The notes: generated from the letters alone by a model not told the origin. Counted from the stretch's first letter, positions 7,174 through 16,540 are shown. The stretch: DNA of 64,000 nucleotides from Actinacidiphila yanglinensis (GCF_900107965.1 NZ_FNVU01000031.1:1-64000); one strand, 5' to 3'. A program made the numbers and translations.

Positions 7174-10035
7174 ATGACTACTGTGCGAGATGCAGGCGTT
7201 GAGGATGCGGCTTCCCTGCGCGCCACCATGGTTGCTGAGCTGCGACGCGACGAGGCGATCGCGTCGGATGCGGTGGCCGCCGCGTTCTCCACGGTGCCGC
7301 GGCACCTGTTCGCCGTCGGGGAGCCACTGGAGGCCGCCTACGCCGCCAACCGGGCACTGGTAATCAAGCGCACCGACGACGGTGAAGCCCTCAGCTCGCT
7401 GAGCGCCGCGCACATCCAGGCGGTGATGCTGGAGCAGGCCGGCGTCGAGCCGGGGATGCGGGTCCTGGAGATCGGATCGGGGGGCTACAACGCCGCCTTG
7501 CTGCAGGAGCTCGTCGGCTCGGGTGGGAAGGTGATCTCGGTCGACATCGACCCGCAGATCGTCGCGCGCGCCCGCGGCTGCCTGTCCGCCGCCGGCTACG
7601 ACCAGGTCGAGGTGGTGCAGGCCGACGCCGAGGGCGGCGTACCGCAGCGTGCTCCTTTCGACCGGATCATCGTCACAGCCGGCGCGTGGGACATCCCCCC
7701 CGCGTGGCTGGAGCAGCTGGCCGAGAGCGGCAGGATCGTCGTGCCGCTGCGGCTGAAGGGCCTGACCCGCACGATCGCATTCGACCGCACCGAGACAGGC
7801 CTGGCCAGTGAGGCCTACCGGCTGTGCGGTTTCGTGCCCATGCAGGGGGACGGCGCGGGAACCGAGCGGCGGCTGCCCCTCGATGACGGGGTCGACCTGT
7901 GGGTCGAAGGCGAGGGCAGCTGGAATCTCACGCTCCCCGTCGCGGTGGCCGCCGAAGCAGCCAGAGCCGCGAACGTGCTCGTACACCTGGCACCCCGCGC
8001 TCCCCTCAGCACGGGATGGGCGGCCTGGCACGGCCGGTTCCTCGAACGCTACGGCCCTCGGGCCCAGGTTCCGCTCCAAGACGCCATCGACCCCGACACC
8101 GGTCTCGGCTACCCCTCCGGGTACCTCGGGACGCCGGCTCCCGCCCCCGCGGCGATCACGGAACGGGACCGGAAACTGCTGGCGCTGGCGCAGAAAGCCG
8201 CCCTCACCGGCCGGCACGAGGTGATCCTGGACGACGCGACGGTCGCCGAACTCGCCGTCGTCGACCCGGCGGCGCCCCGCCAACCCACCACCGAGCTGAC
8301 CGTGCGCATCCACGCACCCGCCGCCGAGGAGGACGGCTTCACCCTGTCGATCGTCGGGGTGTCGCGCAGCGCCGGCACCACCACGGGCCGGTTCCTAGAC
8401 CTGTTCGAGGCCACGGACCGGGAGCGAATGGCCGCCACGTACGCGCAGATACCCCCCGCGCACGAAGGAGCCCTTCGCCCGCAGATCTCCGCAGCCCTCC
8501 CCTACGCCGCGACCGAGAACGTCGCCCGCTCGCCGGAGGTGATGCGGCAGGTGCTGCGGCTGGGCGAGTTCGACGACCGCTCCGCAACGGGCCGGATCGC
8601 CGTGGACGACATCGCTGTGACCGCCGACGCCGATCGCGTCTACCTCGTCTCGCTGTCCGAGGGCCGCCCGGTCGAACCGGTGGCCTTCAACGCGGTCGAG
8701 CCCGTCCACCACATGCACCCGCTCACGCGCTTCGTCCTGGAAGCCACCAACGCCGCGCGGACCCCGTGCGTGGTCTTCGACTGGGGGGCCGCGGCGGGCC
8801 TACCGTTCCTTCCGGCACTGCGGTACGGGCGGACCGTCCTCTCCCCGGCCCGGTGGATCCTCCACGCCGACGAACTGCCGCCCGCCGCAGCGCCGTGGAC
8901 GCAGTGGGACGACGCCCTGGCCGCCAGGCGAGCCGAGGCGGGCCTGCCCGATGACGTTGCTCTCGGCGAGGGCGACCAGCGCGTTCCCCTGGATCTGGCC
9001 GAGCCTGCGCACCGGGCGCTGCTGCGCACACACTTGGACCGGAAGTCGACCGCCGTCCTGCGCGGGAGCCCAGGCAGTCCCGTGGCGTGGATGAACGGCC
9101 ACGTCCACGAGGTCGTGATTCCCCTCGCCGCCGACAGACCCCTGCCGGCGCCGCGCTGGCTGGACGGCGCGACGATCAGCGGACGTGAGCACGGTCATCT
9201 CCCCGGCTGCGAGGGCCGGTTCTCCCTCAAGCTCTATGCACACCCCGACCGGCACACCTCTCTCCTCACCGGCCATCTCCCCCGCCTGCTGACAGCTCTC
9301 GGCGAGGTCATCGACGACAGGGCGGACAAGCCAATCGCGGGGTGGTTCCTGCGCTACCGCGATCCTGATGACCATCTGCGACTGCGACTGACCGTCCCCA
9401 CCGGCCGCCGCGCGGCCGCCGCGGAACACATCGGCGCCTGGACCCGGCAGCTCCAACAGGCCGGGCTGACCAGCCGGGTGCAGTGGGACACCTACTTCCC
9501 CGAGACCGCCCGCTTCGGCGGCCAGGACGCGATGGCCGCCGCCGAGGCATACTTCGCCGCCGATTCCGCTGCAGCCCTGGCGCAGCTGACGGCGTGCTCC
9601 GCGCCCGGCGGCCCGGACCCGCGCGCCATGACCGCCGCCAGCATGCTCGATACCGTCGCCGCAGTCCTCGGCGGCGGCGATGAGGCAATGCGTTGGATGA
9701 TCGCCCACGCCCGCACCGCACCTTCCGCACCGGCCCGCCCGCTCTACGACCAAGCCGTCGCTCTGGGCAACCCCCACGATCCACGCAGCCTGGCGGCGGC
9801 GCCGGAAGGTGAGGCCCTCCTCTCGGCCTGGGCCCAACGCCATCGAGCGCTGACCGCCTACCGCAGCGTGCTCTCGGCCGGCCCGGCCCTGGGCGCGGCC
9901 GAACTGCTGCCCGAACTGCTCCACCTGCACCACGCCCGCATGGCCGGCGTGTCCGCGGAGGGAGAGCGAACGTGCCTGCACCTGGCCCGAGCAGCGGCAC
10001 TGAGCTGGTCGGCTCGCGCGAAGAAGGAGGCATAA
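7174..10035 (+). CDS. Chimeric PCMT/FxLD-type methyltransferase joined to LanB C-terminal region and SpaB-C domain
   Basis: 953 residues. Residues 1-230 match protein-isoaspartate-type methyltransferases (SAM motif VLEIGSGGYN at 97-106, later FDRIIVTAGAWDIPPAWLEQL). Homologues with this domain occur in FxLD-family and LanSA lanthipeptide loci. From about residue 255 the text is lantibiotic dehydratase: STGWAAWHGRFLERYG, DPDTGLGYPSGY, then the elimination part (VEPVHHMHPLTRFVLEA, FLPALRYGRTVLSPARW). From about 670 it is the SpaB-C/thiopeptide-type domain (PIAGWFLRYRDPDDHLRLR). A full LanB has some 250 more residues at the N-terminus of its glutamylation domain. These are absent, replaced in frame by the methyltransferase. 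It could be a genuine fusion or a deletion product. ATG at 7174 with AGGGTG upstream. Confidence 0.85.
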   Translation: MTTVRDAGVEDAASLRATMVAELRRDEAIASDAVAAAFSTVPRHLFAVGEPLEAAYAANRALVIKRTDDGEALSSLSAAHIQAVMLEQAGVEPGMRVLEIGSGGYNAALLQELVGSGGKVISVDIDPQIVARARGCLSAAGYDQVEVVQADAEGGVPQRAPFDRIIVTAGAWDIPPAWLEQLAESGRIVVPLRLKGLTRTIAFDRTETGLASEAYRLCGFVPMQGDGAGTERRLPLDDGVDLWVEGEGSWNLTLPVAVAAEAARAANVLVHLAPRAPLSTGWAAWHGRFLERYGPRAQVPLQDAIDPDTGLGYPSGYLGTPAPAPAAITERDRKLLALAQKAALTGRHEVILDDATVAELAVVDPAAPRQPTTELTVRIHAPAAEEDGFTLSIVGVSRSAGTTTGRFLDLFEATDRERMAATYAQIPPAHEGALRPQISAALPYAATENVARSPEVMRQVLRLGEFDDRSATGRIAVDDIAVTADADRVYLVSLSEGRPVEPVAFNAVEPVHHMHPLTRFVLEATNAARTPCVVFDWGAAAGLPFLPALRYGRTVLSPARWILHADELPPAAAPWTQWDDALAARRAEAGLPDDVALGEGDQRVPLDLAEPAHRALLRTHLDRKSTAVLRGSPGSPVAWMNGHVHEVVIPLAADRPLPAPRWLDGATISGREHGHLPGCEGRFSLKLYAHPDRHTSLLTGHLPRLLTALGEVIDDRADKPIAGWFLRYRDPDDHLRLRLTVPTGRRAAAAEHIGAWTRQLQQAGLTSRVQWDTYFPETARFGGQDAMAAAEAYFAADSAAALAQLTACSAPGGPDPRAMTAASMLDTVAAVLGGGDEAMRWMIAHARTAPSAPARPLYDQAVALGNPHDPRSLAAAPEGEALLSAWAQRHRALTAYRSVLSAGPALGAAELLPELLHLHHARMAGVSAEGERTCLHLARAAALSWSARAKKEA

Positions 10036-10036
10036 C

Positions 10037-11269
10037 GTGCTCGACCCGAACGCGCTCGCCGCGGCCGACACGGTCGCCAAGGCGCTGTCCGACCCCGACG
10101 CCGTGCGTGCCGCCGCGCCTCCCAGCGACCGTGCCTGGCCCCAGTCGCTCGCCGGCGGCGCCGCAGGCATCGCCCTGCTCCACATCGAACGCGCCCGCTC
10201 CGGCCGGGGAGACTCGGACACCGTCCACGCCTGGTTGTCGGCGGCAGCCTCGGACGACCTGACCGCCGCGCCCAACGCCGGCCTCTACCTCGGCGCCCCG
10301 GCCATGGCATTCGCGACCCACACCGCCGCCGGCTCCACCCGCAGATACCAACGCACCCTCGCGCTGCTGGACGCCGCCACCCTCACCCTCACCCGCGCAC
10401 GACTGGCCGCCGCCTACGCACGCATCGACCGCGGCGACCGGCCGGTGATGAAGGAGTTCGACGCCATCCGAGGACTGACCGGCCTGGGCGCGTACCACCT
10501 GAGGGCCCACCCCGACCACCCGATCACCGCCGAGGTCCTGGCCTACCTGGTGAAGCTGACCGAGCCGCTGCCCGGCCACAACGACGGGCTTCCCGGCTGG
10601 TGGACGAACGTGGCACCGAACGGCGAACCAAGCCCGCAGTTCCCCGGCGGACACGGCAACTTCGGTCTCGCACACGGCATCGGCGCCAGCTTGGCGCTGC
10701 TGTCCCTGGCCGTGCTCGGCGAGCAGAAGGCCCCCGGGGCGCACGACGCGATCGCCCGCATCTGCGCATGGACCGACCAGTGGCAGCAGGGCGACAACGA
10801 CTCCCCCTGGTGGCCCGGATTCATCACCCCGAGCCAAGTCCGCGCCCACAGCGTCGACGCCACGCTGCGGCCACGGCCCTCCTGGTGCTACGGCGTCGCC
10901 GGGACCGCCCGCGCCCAGCAGCTGGCCGCACGTGCGCTCGGCGACAGCAGCCGTCAGCAGACCGCCGAACGCGGCCTGCTCTCCGTTCTCCGCGACCCCG
11001 CCCAGCTGCAGCTCCTCGACGGCATCGGGCTGTGCCACGGGACCGCCGGTCTCCTGCACGCCGCAGGCCGGATGGCCGCCGACGCCACGATCCCCGGCAT
11101 CCCTGCGGAACTGCACCAGCTGGCCGCCCGGCTCACCACGCAACTGGCACAAGGCATCACGGACCCGGAACTGCTCGACGGCGCCGCCGGCGCCGCGCTC
11201 GCCCTCCACACGTTCGGCACCGGCGCCGCCCCGGCCTCGGGCTGGGACGCTTTCCTCCTGATCGCCTGA
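10037..11269 (+). CDS. LanC-like lanthionine cyclase
   Basis: 410 residues from a GTG at 10037 preceded by AAGGAGG (10024-10030), one base after the previous stop. The LanC fold shows in the repeated GG/HG-helix motifs (QSLAGGAAGIALLHIE, GHGNFGLAHGIG). The three zinc ligands are present: Cys284 in SWCYG, and Cys333-His334 in GLCHG. LanC enzymes activate cysteine thiols and add them to dehydrated Ser/Thr to form lanthionine rings. All metal ligands being intact suggests the cyclase still works, in contrast to the odd dehydratase upstream. Confidence 0.92.
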   Translation: MLDPNALAAADTVAKALSDPDAVRAAAPPSDRAWPQSLAGGAAGIALLHIERARSGRGDSDTVHAWLSAAASDDLTAAPNAGLYLGAPAMAFATHTAAGSTRRYQRTLALLDAATLTLTRARLAAAYARIDRGDRPVMKEFDAIRGLTGLGAYHLRAHPDHPITAEVLAYLVKLTEPLPGHNDGLPGWWTNVAPNGEPSPQFPGGHGNFGLAHGIGASLALLSLAVLGEQKAPGAHDAIARICAWTDQWQQGDNDSPWWPGFITPSQVRAHSVDATLRPRPSWCYGVAGTARAQQLAARALGDSSRQQTAERGLLSVLRDPAQLQLLDGIGLCHGTAGLLHAAGRMAADATIPGIPAELHQLAARLTTQLAQGITDPELLDGAAGAALALHTFGTGAAPASGWDAFLLIA

Positions 11270-11287
11270 CCCCCGGAGCTCTCCCTC

Positions 11288-12151
11288 ATGACACCCAGCC
11301 CCTGGCGCCAGGTCCACGTCACCTTCCCCGACTGGGCAACGGCCGAGCACGACGCCGTGGCTCACCTCGGCCCGCTGCTGGCCACCGCCGAAGTCGAAGG
11401 GCTGGTCGAGTCGTGGTTCTTCATCCGTAAGTCACCCTCCTGGCGCCTGCGCTACCAACCCGCCTCCGCATCACCAGATGCCGACGCAGCAACTGAGCGC
11501 CTTGTGACTCTCGGCAGTGCGCACGACCTCGACATCACCGCCGGCATCGTCTACGAACCCGAGACCCACGCCTTCGGCGGACACAAGGCGATGGCCGGCG
11601 CGCACCGCCTCTTCCACCGCGACAGCCACCACCTGCTCTCCCACCTCGCTCTACCCCCGAACGGCACGAGCAGCCACCGCCGGGAACTGTCGATCCTGCT
11701 GTGCACCGCCTTACTCCGCGCGGCAGGACTCGACTGGTACGAGCAGGGCGACGTCTGGGCACGGGTCGCAGACCACCGCGACCGGCCCGACCACATTCCC
11801 CCTGACGGCCTTCCCGCGCTGCAAAACAGCCTTCAGCGGCTGATGAGCGCCAACGTCACCCACCTGACGAGCAACGGCGGATCGCTGGCCTTCGCCGCAG
11901 ACTGGACCCGCGCCTATACCGGCGCCGGGCAGGAGCTCGCCGCCCTCGCGGCGACGGGGCAGTTGCACCGGGGACTGCGCGCCGTCTTGGCCCACCACAT
12001 CATCTTCGCCTGGAACCGGCACGGCCTGCCCCACACCACTCAAGGCGCCCTGGCCCATGTCGCCAAGTCCGTTGTGTTCGGGACCGATCCGGCCGCCAGC
12101 AGCGAACCGCCGCAAGGAGGCGAGCCGTGCACGACGCCCGCACGCCGCTGA
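11288..12151 (+). CDS. Thiopeptide-type bacteriocin biosynthesis protein (SpaB-C domain)
   Basis: 287 residues that align in style with the SpaB-C/thiopep_ocin domain: WRQVHVTFPDW at the start, VESWFFIRKSPSWRLRYQP, ETHAFGGHKAMAGAHRLFHRDS and a C-terminal HIIFAWNRHGL segment. The family supplies the glutamate-elimination half of split LanB dehydratases, or acts in [4+2] cyclisation in thiopeptides. It is the second copy of this domain here, the first being the tail of the chimeric protein. The gene contains one TTA leucine codon at 11711-11713, which in Streptomyces makes expression depend on the bldA tRNA. It follows LanC by 18 bp. Confidence 0.88.
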   Translation: MTPSPWRQVHVTFPDWATAEHDAVAHLGPLLATAEVEGLVESWFFIRKSPSWRLRYQPASASPDADAATERLVTLGSAHDLDITAGIVYEPETHAFGGHKAMAGAHRLFHRDSHHLLSHLALPPNGTSSHRRELSILLCTALLRAAGLDWYEQGDVWARVADHRDRPDHIPPDGLPALQNSLQRLMSANVTHLTSNGGSLAFAADWTRAYTGAGQELAALAATGQLHRGLRAVLAHHIIFAWNRHGLPHTTQGALAHVAKSVVFGTDPAASSEPPQGGEPCTTPARR

Positions 12152-13296
12152 CCGGCCTCATCCACCCCGGCTGGTTCCCCCTCGTCCCCCGGTCCCGGCC
12201 GCCGTGCCGACCGGTTCGAGACCGGATCGGGGAACTGCAGGCCCGTCTCGCCCAGCCGCCCGAAGATGAGCCGCACCGCCAGCTGGTGCAGGCGGCCGAG
12301 GTGTGCAACAAGGCGGCGCTGATCGCCTCCGACTGCGGCCTGCCCGAGCTCGCCCGCGCGCTGTGCCGGCGGCAGCACGACGTCTTCGACCACGCCCACC
12401 CGCTCCCGGCCAGTGCCGTGAAGCTCGCCGTGCAGCCGCTGCTGAATCTGCCCCGGCAGATGATCCGCGAGGGCAACGGGCAGGAGGCGTACGCCTTGCT
12501 CGATCAGCTCTACCAGGCCGCCCGCGACCGCACGAACCTCGACATCGACGGATGGACCGTCAACCTCCGCGGCCTCACCAGCGCGCCAGATGACCACAAG
12601 ACCGCCTACACGCTTATCTGGACAGCACTGCTGGCCGACGGCACGCGCGCCTTGGCCCTGGCCGGGCGCTGGCGCGAGGCCGCCGAACAGGCTGCTGCGC
12701 ATCGCGGGATCGGGGCGCGCCTGCTCGACGGCCGGCAAGCAGCCATCCTCGCGCTGATCCAAGAGGACCAGTGCGATCGCGCCCGCACCCTGGTCGACGA
12801 GAGCCTGGTGAACGAGCCCTGGGAGTCTGCAGTCAAGCTTCTGCTGCGTGTCCTGTGCCGCCCGGCGGCCAAGGAACACGCACGTGCGGCCTCCGCGCTT
12901 CTCGGGACGGTCCGGACACAGACGGAACGTCCCGACCCCTCTCTGGCCGTCTTCCACACCAGGCTCGGCATCACCGCCCTCGACCTCGCCGATGGCCACG
13001 ACACCCCGAAGCAACGACACCTGAGCTCGTCACTGCTCGCTATCGCGCGCAACGATGCGCACGCAGCCCGTACCGTCCTGGACCACCCGACACTCAGGGC
13101 AGCGATGACGAAGCGGCAGCTGAGCGATCTGAATGCCGTCCTGGACGCCGCCAGCCTCGGCAGCAGCCCGCTCCCCGCGACGCTGGTCGACGCTCTCAAG
13201 AGGGCAGCGTCAGCTGCCGAAGAGCGCCTACGCGGGCTCCTGGGTCAGCAGCGCGACACGGCAGTGCCCCGCACGCATTGGTGGGCTAACCAGTGA
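12127..13296 (+). CDS. Helical-repeat protein of the lanthipeptide operon, unknown function
   Basis: 389 residues from a GTG at 12127, with AAGGAGG at 12114-12120, overlapping the SpaB-C gene by 25 bp. The sequence is nearly all alpha-helical with Ala-rich antiparallel helix pairs (NKAALIASDCGLPELARALC, ALALAGRWREAAEQAAAH, VKLLLRVLCRP), as in TPR-type scaffolds. There is no HTH, signal peptide or membrane segment. Similar orphan helical proteins accompany class I lanthipeptide genes and may help peptide docking or enzyme assembly. That role is inferred only from context. Confidence 0.7.
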   Translation: MHDARTPLTGLIHPGWFPLVPRSRPPCRPVRDRIGELQARLAQPPEDEPHRQLVQAAEVCNKAALIASDCGLPELARALCRRQHDVFDHAHPLPASAVKLAVQPLLNLPRQMIREGNGQEAYALLDQLYQAARDRTNLDIDGWTVNLRGLTSAPDDHKTAYTLIWTALLADGTRALALAGRWREAAEQAAAHRGIGARLLDGRQAAILALIQEDQCDRARTLVDESLVNEPWESAVKLLLRVLCRPAAKEHARAASALLGTVRTQTERPDPSLAVFHTRLGITALDLADGHDTPKQRHLSSSLLAIARNDAHAARTVLDHPTLRAAMTKRQLSDLNAVLDAASLGSSPLPATLVDALKRAASAAEERLRGLLGQQRDTAVPRTHWWANQ

Positions 13297-13357
13297 AACC
13301 AATCGACTCCCTGGATGCGTTGGCTGTGAACATCGAGTTGGCGTCACACGCGCCGCG

Positions 13358-14083
13358 ATGGTCGCCCGCCTTGAAACCGACGGCCGCCTTCGAAACCAGG
13401 ATCTGCGTGAGCTCCACTCCATGGGCGCCTTGACCGAAGACCCGGCCTTCCGGGCAACGACATTCGTGGTCATCGACTTCGAGACGACGACCCCCACCGG
13501 CTACCCGGCCCAGCCCATCGAGGTCGCGGCCCTCGCTCTGCGCTGCCCGGACGGCGTGTGGCAGGAGACCGGCCGCAGCACCTCTCTGATCCGGCCGCCC
13601 GCGTTCGCCCCGGTGACCCCAGCCGACACCGCCCAGACCGGATTGACCGCCGAGCAGCTCCAGACGGCACCCACCCCCGCGGAGGCACTGGGGGCTCTGG
13701 ACCGGCGGCTCACGACCGGCGCCTCGTACTTGCTGGTGGCCCAGCATGCGGCCACCGAGGCCGGCGTCATCCACCACCAGGCCGAGCACTGCCCCACGCT
13801 GGCCCGGACCGACTTGATCGACACGATCCCGCTGGCCAAGCGCCTCATCCCGGGCCTGCCGAACTACAAACTCGACACGCTGCTGGCGCACTTCGGCATT
13901 CCGCAGCCCCGAGACCGGCACCGGGCCCTGGCCGACGTCGAGGTCACCGCGAAGGTCTTCATCCAGCTCATCAGCGCCGCCGACCAGGATCCCCAACTCG
14001 ACGCCCTCGCGGCGCTGGTGAAGGCCGCCGGTCGTACCGCCAAGCACAACCTGCCGGTGCAGAGCGGGCTGTTCGACATCTAG
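13358..14083 (+). CDS. DnaQ-like 3'-5' exonuclease
   Basis: 241 residues from the ATG at 13358; another ATG at 13421 would also keep the domain. The DEDD exonuclease motifs are visible: Exo I FVVIDFETT (Asp and Glu), Exo II VAQHAATEAGV, Exo III HRALADVEVTAKVF (His and Asp). This is the epsilon-subunit/RNase T family. Exo II has Ala where most members have Asn-x-x-Phe-Asp, and Glu occupies the acidic position (ATEAGV), so activity should be tested. It ends in a beta-clamp-like LFDI tail. It follows the helical protein by about 60 bp, so it may share its transcript, although a nuclease has no known lanthipeptide role. Confidence 0.8.
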   Translation: MVARLETDGRLRNQDLRELHSMGALTEDPAFRATTFVVIDFETTTPTGYPAQPIEVAALALRCPDGVWQETGRSTSLIRPPAFAPVTPADTAQTGLTAEQLQTAPTPAEALGALDRRLTTGASYLLVAQHAATEAGVIHHQAEHCPTLARTDLIDTIPLAKRLIPGLPNYKLDTLLAHFGIPQPRDRHRALADVEVTAKVFIQLISAADQDPQLDALAALVKAAGRTAKHNLPVQSGLFDI

Positions 14084-14100
14084 ACCCGGCAGGACACGCC

Positions 14101-14235
14101 ATGCAGCCCCCATACGAAGACGGGACGGCATCCATCATGACGATCAGGGAAGAACCCGGCGGGGACGGCGAGTTCCACGAGGTCCCGTTCTGGTTCGATC
14201 CGCTGTGCCCGGAAGTCCCGCACTCTACAAGCTGA
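14101..14235 (+). pseudogene. DsbA/mycothiol-dependent nitroreductase, N-terminal fragment
   Basis: A 44-codon frame ends VPFWFDPLCPEVPHSTS. FWFDPLCP is the characteristic N-terminal active-site strand of Rv2466c-type DsbA-fold reductases, whose motif normally continues WAW-x-TSRW. The frame stops immediately after it and no continuation was found in other frames. The remaining 237 bp to the ABC gene show nothing recognisable. Confidence 0.45.
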
Positions 14236-14472
14236 GCACGAGCCGGCGCGGACCAACGCGCCAATCCTGGATCCGCGAAGAGCATCCTCGGCGATTCGGC
14301 CAACCGCTCTTTGTGGCAGCGCCGTTGCAGGAGCTGGGTCGGTGCAGTTTGCAGGGTTCCTCGAACGCTCTATCTCGGGATTTCACAGCCGACCGAAAAA
14401 CGTGTGTTCGATAACTGGGCTGTGTCGTTGAGCCTCACGAACCAGCCGTGACCGACCGACAGGGGGATCGAC

Positions 14473-16413
14473 TTGACCTCGGGCAGCACAGCCGCGCAGC
14501 CGAGCGCGGACGAAGCGGAGGGGACTCCACCGGACAGCGGGGACGCGGCGCAGGAGGAGGAGTTCCAGTACCGGGACGAGTCCCGGCTCCAAGCTGGCGG
14601 GCAGATGACGACGACCACGATGGCGCGGCGTCTGCCCGTGCTGGTACGTCGGTCGCTCCGGATGGCGTGGCAGGTGGACCGGGGCGCGACGGCGGGTCTG
14701 CTCGCGTGCCAGATCGGCACCGGCGTGCTGGCCGCGCTGGGCCTGTTCGCCGTGACCGGGACCCTGACCGCACTGATCTCCTCCGGAGACATCACCGACC
14801 GGGTGCGGGAGGCGGCTCCGCAGCTGGCCGTCATCGCCGGGGCCGCCGGTTTGCGAGCCCTGCTGGGGGTCACGGTGACCTGGCTGACCGGGCGGCTGCG
14901 GCCGGTGCTCGCCCGGGCTGCAGAAGTGAGCATGGTCGAGGCGGCGCTCGGCGCCGAGGCTGCGGCGAACAACAAGCCGGGATACAACGACCAGTACGAC
15001 ATCGCCGACCGCGGCGCGCAGGTCACTCCCGACCTCGTGGAGGAAGCCCAGGACGTGCTGGCCGCCACGGCGACCCTCGCCGCCGGCGCGACCGTCCTCA
15101 CCGTGATCCATCCCCTTCTTCTGCCTCTGCTTCTTGTGGCGTGCCTGCCGCAGGCCGCCGCGTACGTGCGTGCGGCGCGCGTGGTGTACCTCGCGGGCCT
15201 GGAGACGTCGGGGCGACGGCGGATGCTGCACAAGCTGCGTTGGCACATGTCCTACATGGAATCCAGCGAGGAGATGAGGGCCTGCCTGGCCGGCCCGTTC
15301 CTCCTTGATCGCTACCGGCGTCTGGCTGTCTCCGTCAACGTCTCCGAGCGCGAGGCCGCGAACACTGGGGCCTGGATGGGCCTGGCGGGTGCGGCCGCCG
15401 GTGGCGTCGCCTCGGCGGCGGTCTGGGCGACTTTGCTGTGGCTGCTGGTCTCCGGCCGGATGGACCTGGCGGCGGGCGGCGGCGCGGTCTTCGCCTTGCA
15501 GACGGCGACGGGCTCGGTGCGGGGCATCATCAACGGCGGGGCCCGGCTGGTGCGTACCGGCTGGTACGTGCAGGACTGGCAGAACTTCATCGACAACGCG
15601 CACGGGCAGGCGATGGTGACCTGTCGTGGCTCCGAGGTGCTGCCGGCGCCGCCGGAGCGGTTCGAGGTCCGCAACGTCATCTACCGGTACGACGGTGCGG
15701 AGAAGGACAGTCTGGCCGGGGTGTCGCTGAAGGTTCGGCGCGGGGAGATCGTGGCGCTGGTCGGGGAGAACGGGTCGGGGAAGACGACGCTGTCCCGGCT
15801 GATCTGCGGGCTTCTCCTGCCGACCTTCGGGGAAGTGGCGTGGGACCACAAGACCACCGCGCGGCTGGAGCCGTGGGAGGCGTGGAAGCACGTTGCGGTG
15901 GCACCGCAGCGGTTCACCTACCTGCCGCTGACGCTGCGCGACAACGTCACCCTCGGGCAGGACGACACTAGCGATGCCGCGCTCATGGCGGCCTGCGAGG
16001 CGTCCGGAGCTGCGGACATGCTGCCCGACCTCCGTTCCGGCCTGGACACCCTCCTGACCAGCGAATGGTTCGGCGGTCACCAACTGTCCGGCGGGCAGTG
16101 GCAACGCGTCATCCTGACCAGGGCATTTCACAGGAGGGCGAGCCTGTTGGTGATGGATGAGCCCACGGCCGCCCTCGATGCCCGGGCCGAGCACCATGTG
16201 TTCACCGGCCTGCGGGACCTGGCCAAGGACCGCGCCATCCTTCTGATCACGCACCGGCTCGCCAATGTCGCGGTGGCCGACCGGATTGTCGTTCTGGACC
16301 AGGGCCGGCTGGTCCAGGAAGGGACGTACGCGCAGCTCACCCGCGAGCCCGGGCTCTTTCGGACCTTGTGGGAACTGGAGCAGCGAACCGGCGGTGCGCC
16401 CAGCCCCACCTGA
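14473..16413 (+). CDS. ABC exporter, fused membrane and ATPase domains
   Basis: 646 residues (TTG start at 14473 behind AGGGGG; an ATG at 14605 is the alternative). After a hydrophilic, acidic N-terminus of about 55 residues come five to six membrane helices (LLACQIGTGVLAALGLFAV, TVLTVIHPLLLPLLLVACL, GAAAGGVASAAVWATLLWLLV). The ATPase has Walker A GENGSGKTT, Q-loop VAPQRFTYLPL, signature LSGGQWQR, Walker B LLVMDEPTAALD and H-loop THR. It is a half-transporter expected to work as a homodimer. No C39 peptidase domain is present, so it would not cut leader peptides. Position suggests export of the locus product or self-immunity. Confidence 0.9.
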   Translation: MTSGSTAAQPSADEAEGTPPDSGDAAQEEEFQYRDESRLQAGGQMTTTTMARRLPVLVRRSLRMAWQVDRGATAGLLACQIGTGVLAALGLFAVTGTLTALISSGDITDRVREAAPQLAVIAGAAGLRALLGVTVTWLTGRLRPVLARAAEVSMVEAALGAEAAANNKPGYNDQYDIADRGAQVTPDLVEEAQDVLAATATLAAGATVLTVIHPLLLPLLLVACLPQAAAYVRAARVVYLAGLETSGRRRMLHKLRWHMSYMESSEEMRACLAGPFLLDRYRRLAVSVNVSEREAANTGAWMGLAGAAAGGVASAAVWATLLWLLVSGRMDLAAGGGAVFALQTATGSVRGIINGGARLVRTGWYVQDWQNFIDNAHGQAMVTCRGSEVLPAPPERFEVRNVIYRYDGAEKDSLAGVSLKVRRGEIVALVGENGSGKTTLSRLICGLLLPTFGEVAWDHKTTARLEPWEAWKHVAVAPQRFTYLPLTLRDNVTLGQDDTSDAALMAACEASGAADMLPDLRSGLDTLLTSEWFGGHQLSGGQWQRVILTRAFHRRASLLVMDEPTAALDARAEHHVFTGLRDLAKDRAILLITHRLANVAVADRIVVLDQGRLVQEGTYAQLTREPGLFRTLWELEQRTGGAPSPT

Positions 16414-16437
16414 GTCCCCGCCGCAGTGTTGAGCCGG

Positions 16438-16463
16438 CCCCGGCCGTCCGGCGACGGCCGGGG
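16438..16463. terminator. Strong hairpin after the ABC gene
   Basis: CCCCGGCCGTC at 16438-16448 pairs perfectly with GACGGCCGGGG at 16453-16463 around a 4-base loop, 25 bp after the ABC stop. It separates the lanthipeptide-type operon from the kinase/NUDIX genes. Confidence 0.75.
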
Positions 16464-16540
16464 TCCGCCGGGTCCGCCGACCTGGCCGGCCGATCCGGCG
16501 CCCCGACGACTGACGCGAACGACAACCCCCGGGAGGAATC

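Noticed and set aside
7155..7177. Six-codon ORF (MNRVTG) ending in ATGA at the chimeric LanB start
   Set aside because: Too short and without its own ribosome site; the overlap is probably chance, since AGGGTG within it serves the downstream ATG.
9308..11365. 685-codon minus-strand frame across LanB/LanC
   Set aside because: Shadow frame; composition is Gly/Arg/Val-rich without domain motifs, while the plus strand carries LanC zinc ligands.
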